Source: an uncultured Roseibium sp. (GTDB lineage Bacteria; Pseudomonadota; Alphaproteobacteria; Rhizobiales; Stappiaceae). From it: DNA of 64,000 bases. A program made the translations under genes and the position numbers. Within the stretch, counting starts at the first letter, position 1. Each line of letters opens with the position of its first letter. Location of the stretch: assembly GCF_947494555.1 (NCBI RefSeq), contig NZ_CANLVF010000002.1, forward strand, positions 930,001 to 994,000, written 5' to 3'. Positions 46,304-55,433 of the stretch are shown here, piece by piece. Below the pieces are notes generated by a model. The model did not search any database. It was not told the origin of the DNA and saw only the letters and a program-made list of their open reading frames with translations.

Positions 46304-47140
46304 ATGCTGTTCGATACCCACCTGCACCTGATCTACAAAGACCGGCTGGAGTATCCGTGGCTGAACGATTTCGAGGTGCTGAACAGGGATAGCCACTTCG
46401 ATACCTACTGCCGCGATGCCGCGCGTTTGGGGATCGGGGGATGCCTGCATATGGAAGTGGATGTTGCGGAGCATCACATCGAGAAAGAGGCCACGCTGAT
46501 TAACGATCTGATTGACGCGCCAGGCAGCCTGATGCGCGGAATGATCTCGTCCTGCCGGCCTGAAAACGACGATTTCGACGCGTTTTTGGAGCGCGCCAGG
46601 CTCAATCCCAACATCAAGGGTTTCCGGCGGGTTCTCCATGTTGTGCCGGATGAAGTGAGTACGACTGTCACCTTCCGGGACAACATCAAACGGCTTTCGG
46701 GAACGGGCCTGACATTTGATTTATGCGTACTGCCCCGCCAATTGCACCTGGCGCTTGACCTCGTATCGCATTGCCCGGATGTCACCTTTATTCTTGACCA
46801 CTGCGGCGTGCCGGACGTTGCAGCTGGAGCGCCCGAGCCCTGGCGCGCAGGCGTTAGCGCCCTGGCAGACCGGCCAAACGTCTTCGCCAAGATCTCCGGA
46901 GTGGTTGCCTATGGCAATCCGGACACCTGGACGCTGGATGACATCAGGCCCTTTGTCGAAGAGACCGTGGATGCCTTTGGTACAGACCGAATACTCTGGG
47001 GCTCGGACAGCCCGGTGTGCAACCTTGGCGGTGGATTGCCCACTTGGGTAGCTGCAACGCACGCACTGACGGAGCGATGGTCCGTCAGCGATCGTGAGGC
47101 GCTTTACCACATCAACGCTTGCAGACTGTGGCGGCTATGA
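46304..47140 (+). CDS. Amidohydrolase-2 family sugar lactonase candidate
   Basis: A 278-residue TIM-barrel metal-dependent hydrolase (COG3618 group) with D-x-H-x-H in FDTHLHL near the N-terminus, GFRRVLHVVP, FILDHCGVPD, VFAKISGV and WGSDSPVCNLGG. Characterised relatives hydrolyse L-fucono- and L-rhamnonolactone or 2-pyrone-dicarboxylate. The ATG at 46304 is preferred because GGGAGG stands 9 bases before it; the ATG at 46295 would touch the ribosome site. Beside a mutarotase, a dehydrogenase and a dehydratase, sugar lactone hydrolysis is the best reading. Confidence 0.88.
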   Translation: MLFDTHLHLIYKDRLEYPWLNDFEVLNRDSHFDTYCRDAARLGIGGCLHMEVDVAEHHIEKEATLINDLIDAPGSLMRGMISSCRPENDDFDAFLERARLNPNIKGFRRVLHVVPDEVSTTVTFRDNIKRLSGTGLTFDLCVLPRQLHLALDLVSHCPDVTFILDHCGVPDVAAGAPEPWRAGVSALADRPNVFAKISGVVAYGNPDTWTLDDIRPFVEETVDAFGTDRILWGSDSPVCNLGGGLPTWVAATHALTERWSVSDREALYHINACRLWRL

Positions 47141-47191
47141 GGCACACCATCTGAGTTTGTCTTGATAGCACCGAGGAAATGGAGGCGCACA

Positions 47192-48001
47192 GTGGCGGGA
47201 AAACTGGCAGAGACCAAGGATACGAGCGACGTTGAAACGAATCTCAAATACAGCGCTCCAGCCCTGTCCAAGGGGCTCGACATCCTTGAGCTTCTTGCTG
47301 AGCAGTCTCAAGGTCTCAAAAAGACAGAAATCGCCCAGGCTCTGAATCGTTCAGTGAGCGAAATCTACCGGATGCTGGCAGTGCTCCAGAGCCGTGGCTA
47401 CGTGATACTCGATACCGCAAGCGAGCGTTACTCGCTCACAATGCGCATGTTCGAACTTTCTCATCGTTTTCCGCCGACGAAGCGTTTGACGGCAGTTGCC
47501 GGAGAAATCATGGCGGAGACTGCGATCAGGCTCAATCAGTCTGTGCACATGGCCATTTTGAACGGCAACGAAATTCTCGTGATTGCGCAGGTCGATCCCC
47601 CGGGAAACAACATCACGTCCGTGCGCCTCGGCGCACGCGTCCCGATGGTTTTCACTTCATCGGGAGCATGTTTGAGCTTTCAGATCCCGCCTGAGAAGCG
47701 GGCCGCGATGTGTGAAAAAAATCCGAACTTTTCGCCCAAGGCATTCGAGATGTTCGAAAACGCTGTCCAGCAGGTGGAAAAGACCGGGGTCTGTGAAAGT
47801 CCTTCGGCGATCGTTCAGGGCGTACACAATGTTGCCGTTCCCATCATTGGCTACGGCGGAGAAGTGGCTGCCTCGCTAACGGTTCCCTTCGTCAAGCGCC
47901 TGATCAAGACCAGCGACCCTAACATCAAGGAATGCAAAGAAATCCTGCTGGAGGCGGGCCAGCAAATTTCAAAGAAAATCGGTGCAGGTGCAGCCGTCTG
48001 A
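47192..48001 (+). CDS. IclR-family transcriptional regulator
   Basis: A 269-residue regulator with an N-terminal winged helix (about 20-85; LSKGLDILELLAEQSQGL, KTEIAQALNRSVSEIYRML) and a C-terminal IclR effector domain (about 95-262; SVHMAILNGNEILVIAQVD, TSSGACLSF, VAVPIIGYGGEVAASLTV). The start is GTG at 47192, with GGAGG 6 bases before it; an in-frame TTG at 47162 is less likely. It lies in the middle of the sugar island and is the best candidate to bind the palindromes at 37119, 46242 and possibly 35026. The effector is presumably a pathway intermediate. Confidence 0.93.
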   Translation: MAGKLAETKDTSDVETNLKYSAPALSKGLDILELLAEQSQGLKKTEIAQALNRSVSEIYRMLAVLQSRGYVILDTASERYSLTMRMFELSHRFPPTKRLTAVAGEIMAETAIRLNQSVHMAILNGNEILVIAQVDPPGNNITSVRLGARVPMVFTSSGACLSFQIPPEKRAAMCEKNPNFSPKAFEMFENAVQQVEKTGVCESPSAIVQGVHNVAVPIIGYGGEVAASLTVPFVKRLIKTSDPNIKECKEILLEAGQQISKKIGAGAAV

Positions 48002-48034
48002 CGCCTGCGCGAAAAAACTGGGAAGTCGAAACAC

Positions 48035-49177
48035 ATGACGCACGCCATCAATCTGAAGGGAATGACCTGGTCGGACCCGCGCGGATATGATCCTCTGATT
48101 GCAGCAACTGCCGTATTTGAAGAGCAGAACGCCGGCGTGTCGATCACATGGGACAAACGCTCGCTTCAAGAGTTTGAAAGTACTCCGATCGAGGAACTGG
48201 CTGCGAAATACGACCTCATGATCATCGACCACCCTCATGTCGGTGAGGCGGCGCGGCAAGGGTGCCTCCTGGCTCTTGATCACTGGGTGCCGGAACAGTC
48301 GATGACGGCGATTGCAAACGAAACGGTTGGAAAGAGCTTTATCAGCTACACAATAAACGGACACCAATGGGCTTTGCCTGTCGACGCAGCAACGCAGGTG
48401 CAGGCCCACAGGCCCGACCGAGGAGCGCGTGCAGAAACCTGGGCCGATGTGAAACAAGCCGCACGCGAGGGCGCGGTCATCTTGCCCATGCGCCCGCCGC
48501 ACTCGCTCATGTGCATCTATACACTGGCGGCCAACATCGGCTGTCCGTGCGGGTCTGAACGCACACGGCTTCTTCCCGAAGAAGTGGCGAGAACCGTCTT
48601 TTCGGAATTGAAAGCTGTCACCGATCATATCGACCCTGCCTGCTTTGGCATGGACCCGATTGCTGCGATGGACCGGTTGAGCGAAGCAAAGACCCTTCGC
48701 ATAGCTCCCTTTGTATATCTTTACAAAGGCTATTCGAACGCAGGTTACCGGAGCCACCGTTTGGCCTTCACCGACATCCCTGTCCTCGGCAAGTCCGGTC
48801 CGATAGGTTCCGCGCTTGGCGGCACCGGCCTTGCAGTCTCCAGCAAAACCTCAGAGCCTGAGGTTTGCAGTGAATTTGCTGCTTGGGTGGCGGGTTCAGA
48901 TTGCCAGTCGGGTATCTACGCAAATGCAAACGGCCAGCCTGGCAATGCCGTTGCGTGGGCCAATCCACGCGTAAACGAACCGGTTCTTGACGCCTATCAC
49001 AATACCAGGGCGACCCACGAGGCCGCTTGGCTGAGGCCACGCCACGACGGCTACATGGCCTTTCAGCAGACAGCATCTGAGATCGTAAACGCCGCTCTTA
49101 CGGAAGAGATGGGCATCCAAGAAGCAATCTCTGAGCTGAATGACGCGTTTGCTGCCAGCTTTAACGAAGGTCGCTGA
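48035..49177 (+). CDS. Solute-binding-protein-like protein without signal peptide
   Basis: A 380-residue protein resembling family-1 extracellular sugar-binding proteins, with GMTWSDPRGYDPLIAA, FEEQNAGVSITWDKRSL, YDLMIIDHPHVGEAA, INGHQWALPVDAATQV and IGSALGGTGLAVSSK. No signal peptide or lipobox exists: it starts MTHAINLKG directly with the fold, and no upstream in-frame start adds one. So it is probably cytoplasmic and not a transporter component. It lies 33 bases after the IclR gene and 2 bases before a CoA-transferase gene, which suggests an intracellular role such as ligand sensing or substrate handling. The function is unknown. Confidence 0.85.
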   Translation: MTHAINLKGMTWSDPRGYDPLIAATAVFEEQNAGVSITWDKRSLQEFESTPIEELAAKYDLMIIDHPHVGEAARQGCLLALDHWVPEQSMTAIANETVGKSFISYTINGHQWALPVDAATQVQAHRPDRGARAETWADVKQAAREGAVILPMRPPHSLMCIYTLAANIGCPCGSERTRLLPEEVARTVFSELKAVTDHIDPACFGMDPIAAMDRLSEAKTLRIAPFVYLYKGYSNAGYRSHRLAFTDIPVLGKSGPIGSALGGTGLAVSSKTSEPEVCSEFAAWVAGSDCQSGIYANANGQPGNAVAWANPRVNEPVLDAYHNTRATHEAAWLRPRHDGYMAFQQTASEIVNAALTEEMGIQEAISELNDAFAASFNEGR

Positions 49178-49179
49178 AG

Positions 49180-50316
49180 ATGAGTATTTCTGCCCCTTTG
49201 GACGGATTGAAGGTTGTCGATTTCAGCCAGTTTCTCGCCGGCCCCTACGCCACGCTCCGCCTTGCTGACCTCGGCGCGGATGTCATCAAGATCGAGAAAA
49301 GTGGGAAGGGTGATCTCTCCCGGTATCTTTACGTATCGGATGTGCTGATTGATGGAGAAAGCACGATCTTTCATGCCATAAACCGCGGCAAACGCTCCAT
49401 TGCAGTCGATCTGAAATTGGAGTCCGATCGCGAGAAGGTCTGGAAGCTGATCGAAGATGCCGACGTGGTTGTCCAGAATTTTCGACCCGGTGTCATCGAG
49501 CGTCTCGGGTTTGGAGCGGACGCCGTTCGTGCCAGGAACCCGCGGATTGTCTACGGCTCGGTCTCCGGATATGGCGGTGACAATGACTGGGCAGCGCTGC
49601 CGGGTCAGGATCTCTTGGCCCAGGCCCGGAGCGGGATCATGTGGTTGTCAGGTGCGGAACAACACGGGCCCGTCGCAATCGGCTTGCCGGTGGCTGACGT
49701 TCTTGCCGGAGCAGCGCTGGCACAGGGCATTTTGGCGCTGCTGGTCAGGCGCGGAATAACGGGTGAAGGAGGTGTCGTCGAGACCAGTCTGATTGAGGCG
49801 ATTACCGATCTTCAGTTCGAGTTGCTGTCGACGTTTCTCAACGATGGGCGGCAGACGCCCAGACGACCACGCAACAATCCTGCTCATTCTTATCTTTCAG
49901 CGCCCTACGGCGTTTATGCGACTGCAGACGGACACATTGCGGTTGCCATGAATGACCTGCAAGACCTGTTCGCCTGTCTTGGTATAAACCAGTCCCTGGA
50001 GGGCCTCGATCCGTTTGACGACCGGGACAAGATAGCGGCGCTTCTGAACGATCACCTCGCGACGCAACCGACATCGACGTGGATAGAGAAAATGGTGGAA
50101 GCGGACCTTTGGGCAGCACCGGTCATGGACTGGCATGGTCTGATCAACTCCGGAATTCTTCAGAAACTGGGCATGATTGGTGACGTTCAACGCGGCGAAC
50201 AGTCGTTCCATTCGCTGCTTTCGCCTCTCAGGGTCGATGGAACCCGTCCGGCCGCATTAGGGGCAGCACCTTACCTGACTGCCGATGCCGTGAACTGGCT
50301 CGACACAGACCGATAA
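49180..50316 (+). CDS. Class III CoA-transferase (CaiB/BaiF family), copy 2
   Basis: A 378-residue family III CoA-transferase with VVDFSQFLAGPYATLRLAD, QNFRPGVIERLGFG, GSVSGYGGDNDW, the catalytic-Asp region LPVADVLAG and SAPYGVYATADGHIAVA. It aligns along its whole length with the product at 37166, so the island has two paralogs, perhaps acting on different acids or forming a heteromer. It follows the signal-less binding-protein-like gene by 2 bases and is the last gene of the IclR transcript. The 84 bases to the convergent AlkD gene show no clear hairpin. Confidence 0.92.
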   Translation: MSISAPLDGLKVVDFSQFLAGPYATLRLADLGADVIKIEKSGKGDLSRYLYVSDVLIDGESTIFHAINRGKRSIAVDLKLESDREKVWKLIEDADVVVQNFRPGVIERLGFGADAVRARNPRIVYGSVSGYGGDNDWAALPGQDLLAQARSGIMWLSGAEQHGPVAIGLPVADVLAGAALAQGILALLVRRGITGEGGVVETSLIEAITDLQFELLSTFLNDGRQTPRRPRNNPAHSYLSAPYGVYATADGHIAVAMNDLQDLFACLGINQSLEGLDPFDDRDKIAALLNDHLATQPTSTWIEKMVEADLWAAPVMDWHGLINSGILQKLGMIGDVQRGEQSFHSLLSPLRVDGTRPAALGAAPYLTADAVNWLDTDR

Positions 50317-50400
50317 CCGGACCCGACAACGGACTTTGCGCGCTGAGCTCGCCAGCACAACTAAGACAGACACCCAGATGTTACGCGAAACACACGTTTC

Positions 50401-51147
50401 TCAGCTTCGCTTTTTAAGGATTTCTTCGCGGAGCGCGCCTTTGATGTCTCTGAGGGCATAAAGCGTAATTGTGCTGCTCACTCCTTTGTTCCGCAGATCC
50501 ACGACATAGGGCAGCACATCGTCTCCATGCCAGCGCATCAGATCCCGCAGGCACCACCCTACCCCGGTTTGTACCAGGCGTTCCGGGTCCTCGATCAAGG
50601 CATCACAATTGGCCAGCGCGACGTCTTTGTATCGACCCGACTTTGCGGCTTTGCGTGTGAAGGCGACGACACTTGCCCTGCGCAGCCATAGATCGTCGTC
50701 GTCAACCCAGGAACGGAGCAAGTCAATGAATTCGGCCTCATGGGCTTCAAGAACAAGCCTCAGGAACGATCCGGTATAGGCATCGATCTTGCTCCATCCG
50801 TGGAGACCTCTCACCAGTTGCTCCAAGGCGTCAAATCTCGCTGGCGAAAAATAGTCTGAAATCCGCTCCAGCAAGGCAAGTGCAACGGTTTTTTGTTCGC
50901 CATAACCTGAAGAGATCAGCCGCCTGGCCAAATCGACCTTTTGCTCCACGCTCAGCTCGCGAAAGTCGGCCTTGTAGCTTGAAACAAATTGCTTCATCTG
51001 CGGCGCTCGAACACCATATGCGCGGTAACGCGGGTCAGGCTCATCGGCATCCGACGCATAAGGCGAGACCTTGCCTAAAGCACAAAGCCTCTCGGCTATG
51101 GTCTCGTGGAGGGTGCCGACGACGGGATCATTTTCGCGCTTTTCCAT
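50401..51147 (-). CDS. DNA alkylation repair protein (AlkD-type HEAT-like glycosylase)
   Basis: A 248-residue all-helical HEAT-like-repeat protein. Trp118 and Asp122 in HGWSKIDAYTG, Arg157 in WLRRASVV and Trp198 in GVGWCLRDL match the positions and approximate spacing of the AlkD active-site residues W109, D113, R148 and W187. AlkD excises positively charged alkylated bases such as N7-methylguanine. The gene is alone and unrelated to its catabolic neighbours. Confidence 0.85.
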   Translation of the reverse strand: MEKRENDPVVGTLHETIAERLCALGKVSPYASDADEPDPRYRAYGVRAPQMKQFVSSYKADFRELSVEQKVDLARRLISSGYGEQKTVALALLERISDYFSPARFDALEQLVRGLHGWSKIDAYTGSFLRLVLEAHEAEFIDLLRSWVDDDDLWLRRASVVAFTRKAAKSGRYKDVALANCDALIEDPERLVQTGVGWCLRDLMRWHGDDVLPYVVDLRNKGVSSTITLYALRDIKGALREEILKKRS

Positions 51148-51278
51148 CGAAGCAATCTAGGTCGGGGATTGGCGGGCGGCAATCACACCAAGCACAACAC
51201 GGCTTCATAGATATCTGACATTCCCGGGACGCGTCACGAAAAGGAAGAACCCGTCTCAATGCCGCGGTATTAATGTAA

Positions 51279-51806
51279 TCAGTATGTTGGCCTGTCCTGA
51301 CTGACGACTTCCGACGCAGGTGCGCCCATTTTTTCTGCAGGGAGACTTATTCCGGGCAAAATTTCGAAGTCTTCGTCAGACGCAAATTGAAATCCCAAAG
51401 ACGTGTAGAACCTGCGTGCGGAAACGCTGCTTTTCAAAACTGTAAGTTCGACCGAATTTTTCGAACCATGGGCCCTCACCGCTCTTTCCACGAGTTCGCG
51501 CCCGATCCCTTTTCTTTGAAACTCTTGCAAAACATAGAGCCCCCAAAGGTAGGTTATGCCATGTCTTGCAGCGGAGGTCACACAGCCCCTAAGGCCATTT
51601 CTGCCTCGCGCGAGAAAGACTGTTTCATCTGCGCCCGGCAATAGTCCGGTCATGTCGTCCCGGTCAAGCTGATCCAACAATCGGGCGGCAATATCTGGAC
51701 CCAGTTCACTTACATATGTTTCAATCCAGCTTTTCGCGACCAGGCGCGCGACGGCTACCCGATCCATCGGCTGCATCTCGACAATGGAAAACGGTGAGTT
51801 TGTCAT
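51279..51806 (-). CDS. GNAT-family N-acetyltransferase
   Basis: A 175-residue GNAT protein with the acetyl-CoA-binding motif A, LYVLQEFQRKGIGRELVERA (Q-x-x-G-x-G), a preceding beta-strand GITYLWG, and the C-terminal SARRFYTSLGFQF motif B. The acceptor cannot be predicted. It is monocistronic, with no visible link to the neighbouring operons. Confidence 0.88.
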   Translation of the reverse strand: MTNSPFSIVEMQPMDRVAVARLVAKSWIETYVSELGPDIAARLLDQLDRDDMTGLLPGADETVFLARGRNGLRGCVTSAARHGITYLWGLYVLQEFQRKGIGRELVERAVRAHGSKNSVELTVLKSSVSARRFYTSLGFQFASDEDFEILPGISLPAEKMGAPASEVVSQDRPTY

Positions 51807-51913
51807 GAAAGGCAGTCTGTCAAATTCAGAGCATGCGTGACAGAGGTTCTACAAGTCGAAGGTGACCGACTGAACTCAGGCTGGCCAGGCCTGACCGGCG
51901 TTCGAAAAACAAG

Positions 51914-52744
51914 TCAATCCGAAACGGAAATGTGAATTCGGGCGGCACCGCTGTTGTAATAGGCGCGGTAGTACTCGAGAGGAGAACCGTCTTTTTCGAA
52001 ACCGATCGACTCGATCCAGATCAGGGGATCCTGACTTTCCAGTTCCATGCGCTGGGTCACTTCAGGTGGTGGCATGACGGCGGAAAGCCAGCGTTCAGCT
52101 CTTACTATTCTGCGTCCATAAAATTCGCGGATAGTCCCCTGGATAGACTTGCCTTCAATCGGCACCCGCTCGAAGCCAGGAACCTTTTCAGCCGGAAATG
52201 ACATGATCGAGTGCGTTATCGGTTGACCGTATGCCCAGAACACCCTGCCGGCCCGGACAACACACGCCTCTGCCTTCAGCTGAAGGGCTTCTCGCTCCTC
52301 GTCATCGGCAAGCACTTTGACGAATTCGAATGTCTGTGTCCTGAGCTTGGCCCCGCGGGCCAACATGTCATCAAACAAACTGACATTCGATGTGACGAAC
52401 CCGCTCTCTCGAGGGCGATCGCCGACAAACATTCCTTTTCTCGGAATTTTGACCACGAGCCCGCGCGCAGCCAGCGAGGTAATCGCGTGACGCACGACTG
52501 CCTTTGAAACTCCGAAAAGGTCACACAGCGCCGGCTCCGACGGAATACGGCTGCCGACTGCCAGTTTGCCGCTTAAGATCAAGTTTTCAAGTTGAACGCT
52601 GAGTTGCTCCCACAAGGGGACGGAAGCGCCGCGTGAGAGGACAATTCGGCGGCATTCGAAAAGAAAGATCTCGACCGCAAGACTGTCCTGTTCGGCAAAT
52701 CCGGGACGGCCGACTGCCTTGCGGGTATTCTGCATTCCTTTCAA
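51914..52744 (-). CDS. GntR-family transcriptional regulator with UTRA effector domain
   Basis: A 276-residue regulator with an N-terminal winged helix (about 40-105; PLWEQLSVQLENLILSG, GSRIPSEPALCDLFGVSKA, RHAITSLAARGLV) and a C-terminal UTRA domain (about 115-270) ending with YRAYYNSGAARIHISV. HutC-type GntR proteins bind palindromes and respond to small metabolites. The TTG at 52744 has a strong GAGGAG site; an ATG at 52735 lies three codons later. It heads the minus-strand side of the region that includes the SsuABC-like importer, so it is the likely regulator of the TGATTATAATCA sites at 55434-55511. Confidence 0.92.
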   Translation of the reverse strand: MKGMQNTRKAVGRPGFAEQDSLAVEIFLFECRRIVLSRGASVPLWEQLSVQLENLILSGKLAVGSRIPSEPALCDLFGVSKAVVRHAITSLAARGLVVKIPRKGMFVGDRPRESGFVTSNVSLFDDMLARGAKLRTQTFEFVKVLADDEEREALQLKAEACVVRAGRVFWAYGQPITHSIMSFPAEKVPGFERVPIEGKSIQGTIREFYGRRIVRAERWLSAVMPPPEVTQRMELESQDPLIWIESIGFEKDGSPLEYYRAYYNSGAARIHISVSD

Positions 52745-52782
52745 ACAGCCGCTCCTCTTTGGGCTGGATTCAACACCATGGT

Positions 52783-53538
52783 CTAGTGTTCAAGCATTCC
52801 CCACAGCTTACGCTTGATGTCCAGAAACTCTGATTCAAGGCGCATAGCATCTTCACGGGGACGCGGCAAGCTGACTTCCTCGATGTGCCGGATACGGCCT
52901 GGCCGTGCTGACATCACGATAATCCGGTCAGAAAGAAAGATTGCTTCTTCCAGGTCATGCGTGACGAAAATGACGGTTTTCTTTGTCTGGTTCCAGGTCT
53001 TCAGGAGATCGGACTGCATGCGTTCCTTGGTCTGCGCGTCAAGCGCTCCGAAAGGCTCGTCCATCAGGAGCACGTCCGGATTATTGGCATAGACCCGGCC
53101 GATATCGACACGTTTGCGCATGCCTCCCGAAAGCTCTCTCGGCCAACGATCCTCAAAACCTTTCAAGCCGACCATCTCCACCCACTTGGCTTCGATTTCG
53201 GCCTGCTCGGCGCGGCTTGCACCCCGTAGACGCGGTCCGTAGGAAACGTTCTTGGCAACTGTCATCCAGGGAAAGACAGCATCCTGCTGGAACACCATCC
53301 CGCGCCTGTTGTCCGTCCCGTTGATTACGTCACCGTCGAGCGTCATTTCGCCGTCGGAGGGGACAAACAGGCCCGCCATCATCTTTAGCAGTGTCGACTT
53401 TCCGCAACCTGACGTTCCCACGATGGAGGTGAAGCTGCCGGAAGGAAACGTGAGGTTTATGTCGTCCAGGACGGTCAGGGCTGCCGGTGTGTTCTTGCCG
53501 AAGGTGTGGCTGAGATGATTGACTTTAATTTCAGGCAT
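52783..53538 (-). CDS. ABC transporter ATPase (SsuB/TauB/NrtD-type)
   Basis: A 251-residue ATPase with Walker A GTSGCGKSTLLK, signature LSGGMRKRVDIGRVY, Walker B VLLMDEPFGALD and the His switch FVTHDLEEA. The GM-(R/K)-KRV form of the signature occurs in the nitrate/sulfonate/taurine and related families. Its ATG shares one base with the permease stop (TAATG). It powers the importer of this locus. Confidence 0.94.
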   Translation of the reverse strand: MPEIKVNHLSHTFGKNTPAALTVLDDINLTFPSGSFTSIVGTSGCGKSTLLKMMAGLFVPSDGEMTLDGDVINGTDNRRGMVFQQDAVFPWMTVAKNVSYGPRLRGASRAEQAEIEAKWVEMVGLKGFEDRWPRELSGGMRKRVDIGRVYANNPDVLLMDEPFGALDAQTKERMQSDLLKTWNQTKKTVIFVTHDLEEAIFLSDRIIVMSARPGRIRHIEEVSLPRPREDAMRLESEFLDIKRKLWGMLEH

Positions 53539-54305
53539 TATTCACGTGCCTCCGACCAAACCATCAAGCGCTTCTGGATCGCACGAAACGCCCGATCCAT
53601 CGAGAACGCACAGACACCTATGATGACGATGATCATCATGACCTGATCCGTAAGGAAATAGCGTCGGCCTTCCTGCAGCAGATATCCGAGACCGTTAGGC
53701 GCTGCGATCAGCTCGGCCGCGACCAGTGTCGTCCAGGCGGCTGCCAGCGCTATCCGGTATCCCGTGATGATGAACGGAGTGGCCGCTGGAATGGCAACGG
53801 TACGGAAAATCTGGATCCGCGAGGCTCCAAGCGTTGCGGCTGCGTCAACGTAGACCTTCGGAACGTTTTTCATGCCCGCGATCACATTGACGACGCACAC
53901 CATGAAGCACGCTATTGAGATGAGCAGAACGCGGCTGAACTCTTCAATACCGAACCAGATGATCACGATTGGGATATACGCGAGCGGCGGAATGGGACGC
54001 ACGGCCTCGATCAGGGGGTCGACGAGATATTCTACCGTTTCGTACCATCCAACCAGACACCCGATCACCAAAGCTGCGGTCGTTCCACACAGGAACCCGA
54101 GAAAGATCCGAAACAGGCTGGCCGACAAAGCGTCCAGCAACGTTCCTGCTTCCAGGTTGGTGAAGAAAGACCCGATAATAAGCGAAATGGGCGGCAAAAG
54201 GCTCGGATTGTTGTCAGGCTGGTTTGTCACAACCACGTAGATTACCAACACGGTTGTGATCGACAGGGCGCCCAGGAACAGGCGCCCTCGCAGAAGGTTT
54301 TTCAT
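53538..54305 (-). CDS. ABC transporter permease (SsuC/TauC-type)
   Basis: A 255-residue membrane protein with about six spans and the family's ATPase-docking loop AAATLGASRIQIFRTVAIPAA (in two parts, about 155-175). The N-terminal LFRIFLGFLCGTTAALVIG is typical of the sulfonate/taurine/nitrate permeases. It starts 27 bases after the binding-protein stop and overlaps the ATPase start. Confidence 0.94.
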   Translation of the reverse strand: MKNLLRGRLFLGALSITTVLVIYVVVTNQPDNNPSLLPPISLIIGSFFTNLEAGTLLDALSASLFRIFLGFLCGTTAALVIGCLVGWYETVEYLVDPLIEAVRPIPPLAYIPIVIIWFGIEEFSRVLLISIACFMVCVVNVIAGMKNVPKVYVDAAATLGASRIQIFRTVAIPAATPFIITGYRIALAAAWTTLVAAELIAAPNGLGYLLQEGRRYFLTDQVMMIIVIIGVCAFSMDRAFRAIQKRLMVWSEARE

Positions 54306-54332
54306 AACAAGCCTATTCGTTCGGACCGGCTT

Positions 54333-55367
54333 TTAGATCTGCCGGACAATCTGATCGGATACCAGAGCCGGAAGATCCGGAACACCGCCGATCCGCTCAT
54401 TTGCGACCAGGAACTCAGACTGTACTTTCAGAGAATTCTCAAGAATACCCTTTGAGTAAACGTCCTTGATCTCAGGCTTGTCAAAGTAGAAGTAACCGTT
54501 GAGCAAAGGCTCGACGTCAGCCGGTGTCACCCCTGCCCGGCCGACCTGCTCCTGCCATGCGACCATGCGGTCAACGACAGCGGCATTGTCCTCGCGCAGC
54601 ATCTTCACCGCTTTCTCGTGAAAGGCCCGGACCAGCTCAACATAGGCTGCTTCGTTTGCATCCATGTTGTCTTGCGTGGTCATGAAGACATCCATGATGG
54701 ACGGCCGGATATCGATCGGCAGCTTGGACCCGTCAACAAGCAGATTGGCGTCCGGCATCGCGTCGTAAATCAGCTTGCGGGATGTTGCCAGCGGCACGGT
54801 TGCGTCGACAGCGCCAGCGATGAAGGCGGACTGTCCGTCGATCGGCTCCATGTTCACCCGGGTTAACGGCATGTCTGACAGACCGTTTACGCGAAGCGCT
54901 GTGTCGAGGAAAAAATCAAAGTTGGAGCCCGACGTAACGGCGATTTTCTTGCCTTCCAGATCGGCAAGTTTCTTCACATCCGGCGCGCCGACAATCTGGA
55001 AAAGGCCGGACGCATCACCGCAGACCGAAATTTCCCGGAAGTCCGCGACCTTCCTGTACATGGCTGCGAGAGGCGGTACGGAACCGACTGTGATCGCGTC
55101 CACCGAACCGCCAACCATCGCCTCAATTGCGGGCGGACCCGACGGGAAGACAGCAAACACCTGCTCAACATCAGGAGCAAACCCCTGATCCTCGATCAAC
55201 CAGTAGAGACCGAATGAATACGCAGGAATAATGCCGATCCTCAGCCTTGCGCTCTTTCCGAGTGCACCGCTTGAGATTACCGCAGGCGCAGCCAATGCAG
55301 CAAAACCCGCCGCACCACCTTTCAACACTGTGCGGCGACTAAAATTTCCAGTTCTAATTTTGCCCAT
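54333..55367 (-). CDS. ABC substrate-binding protein, SsuA/NMT1-type, Tat-exported
   Basis: A 344-residue protein with a twin-arginine signal peptide (NFSRRTVLKGGAAGFAAL, SRR-x-VLKG) and cleavage near residue 36 (SSGALGKSA). The mature part has the NMT1/SsuA-like fold: LRIGIIPAYSFGLYWLIEDQG, SVDAITVGSVPPLAAM, LADLEGKKIAVTSGSNFDFFL and AGAVDATVPLAT. This family binds sulfonates, taurine, nitrate or pyrimidine precursors. ATG at 55367 has GGAG upstream; an in-frame start at 55409 would put an extra 14 residues before the Tat motif. The divergent sulfatase operon suggests an organosulfur ligand, which is inference. Confidence 0.92.
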   Translation of the reverse strand: MGKIRTGNFSRRTVLKGGAAGFAALAAPAVISSGALGKSARLRIGIIPAYSFGLYWLIEDQGFAPDVEQVFAVFPSGPPAIEAMVGGSVDAITVGSVPPLAAMYRKVADFREISVCGDASGLFQIVGAPDVKKLADLEGKKIAVTSGSNFDFFLDTALRVNGLSDMPLTRVNMEPIDGQSAFIAGAVDATVPLATSRKLIYDAMPDANLLVDGSKLPIDIRPSIMDVFMTTQDNMDANEAAYVELVRAFHEKAVKMLREDNAAVVDRMVAWQEQVGRAGVTPADVEPLLNGYFYFDKPEIKDVYSKGILENSLKVQSEFLVANERIGGVPDLPALVSDQIVRQI

Positions 55368-55433
55368 CACGCATCTCCTCCCTATGACCATGTAGCGTCG
55401 AAATGCCACATGTAATGCGACCAGGATTATTAT

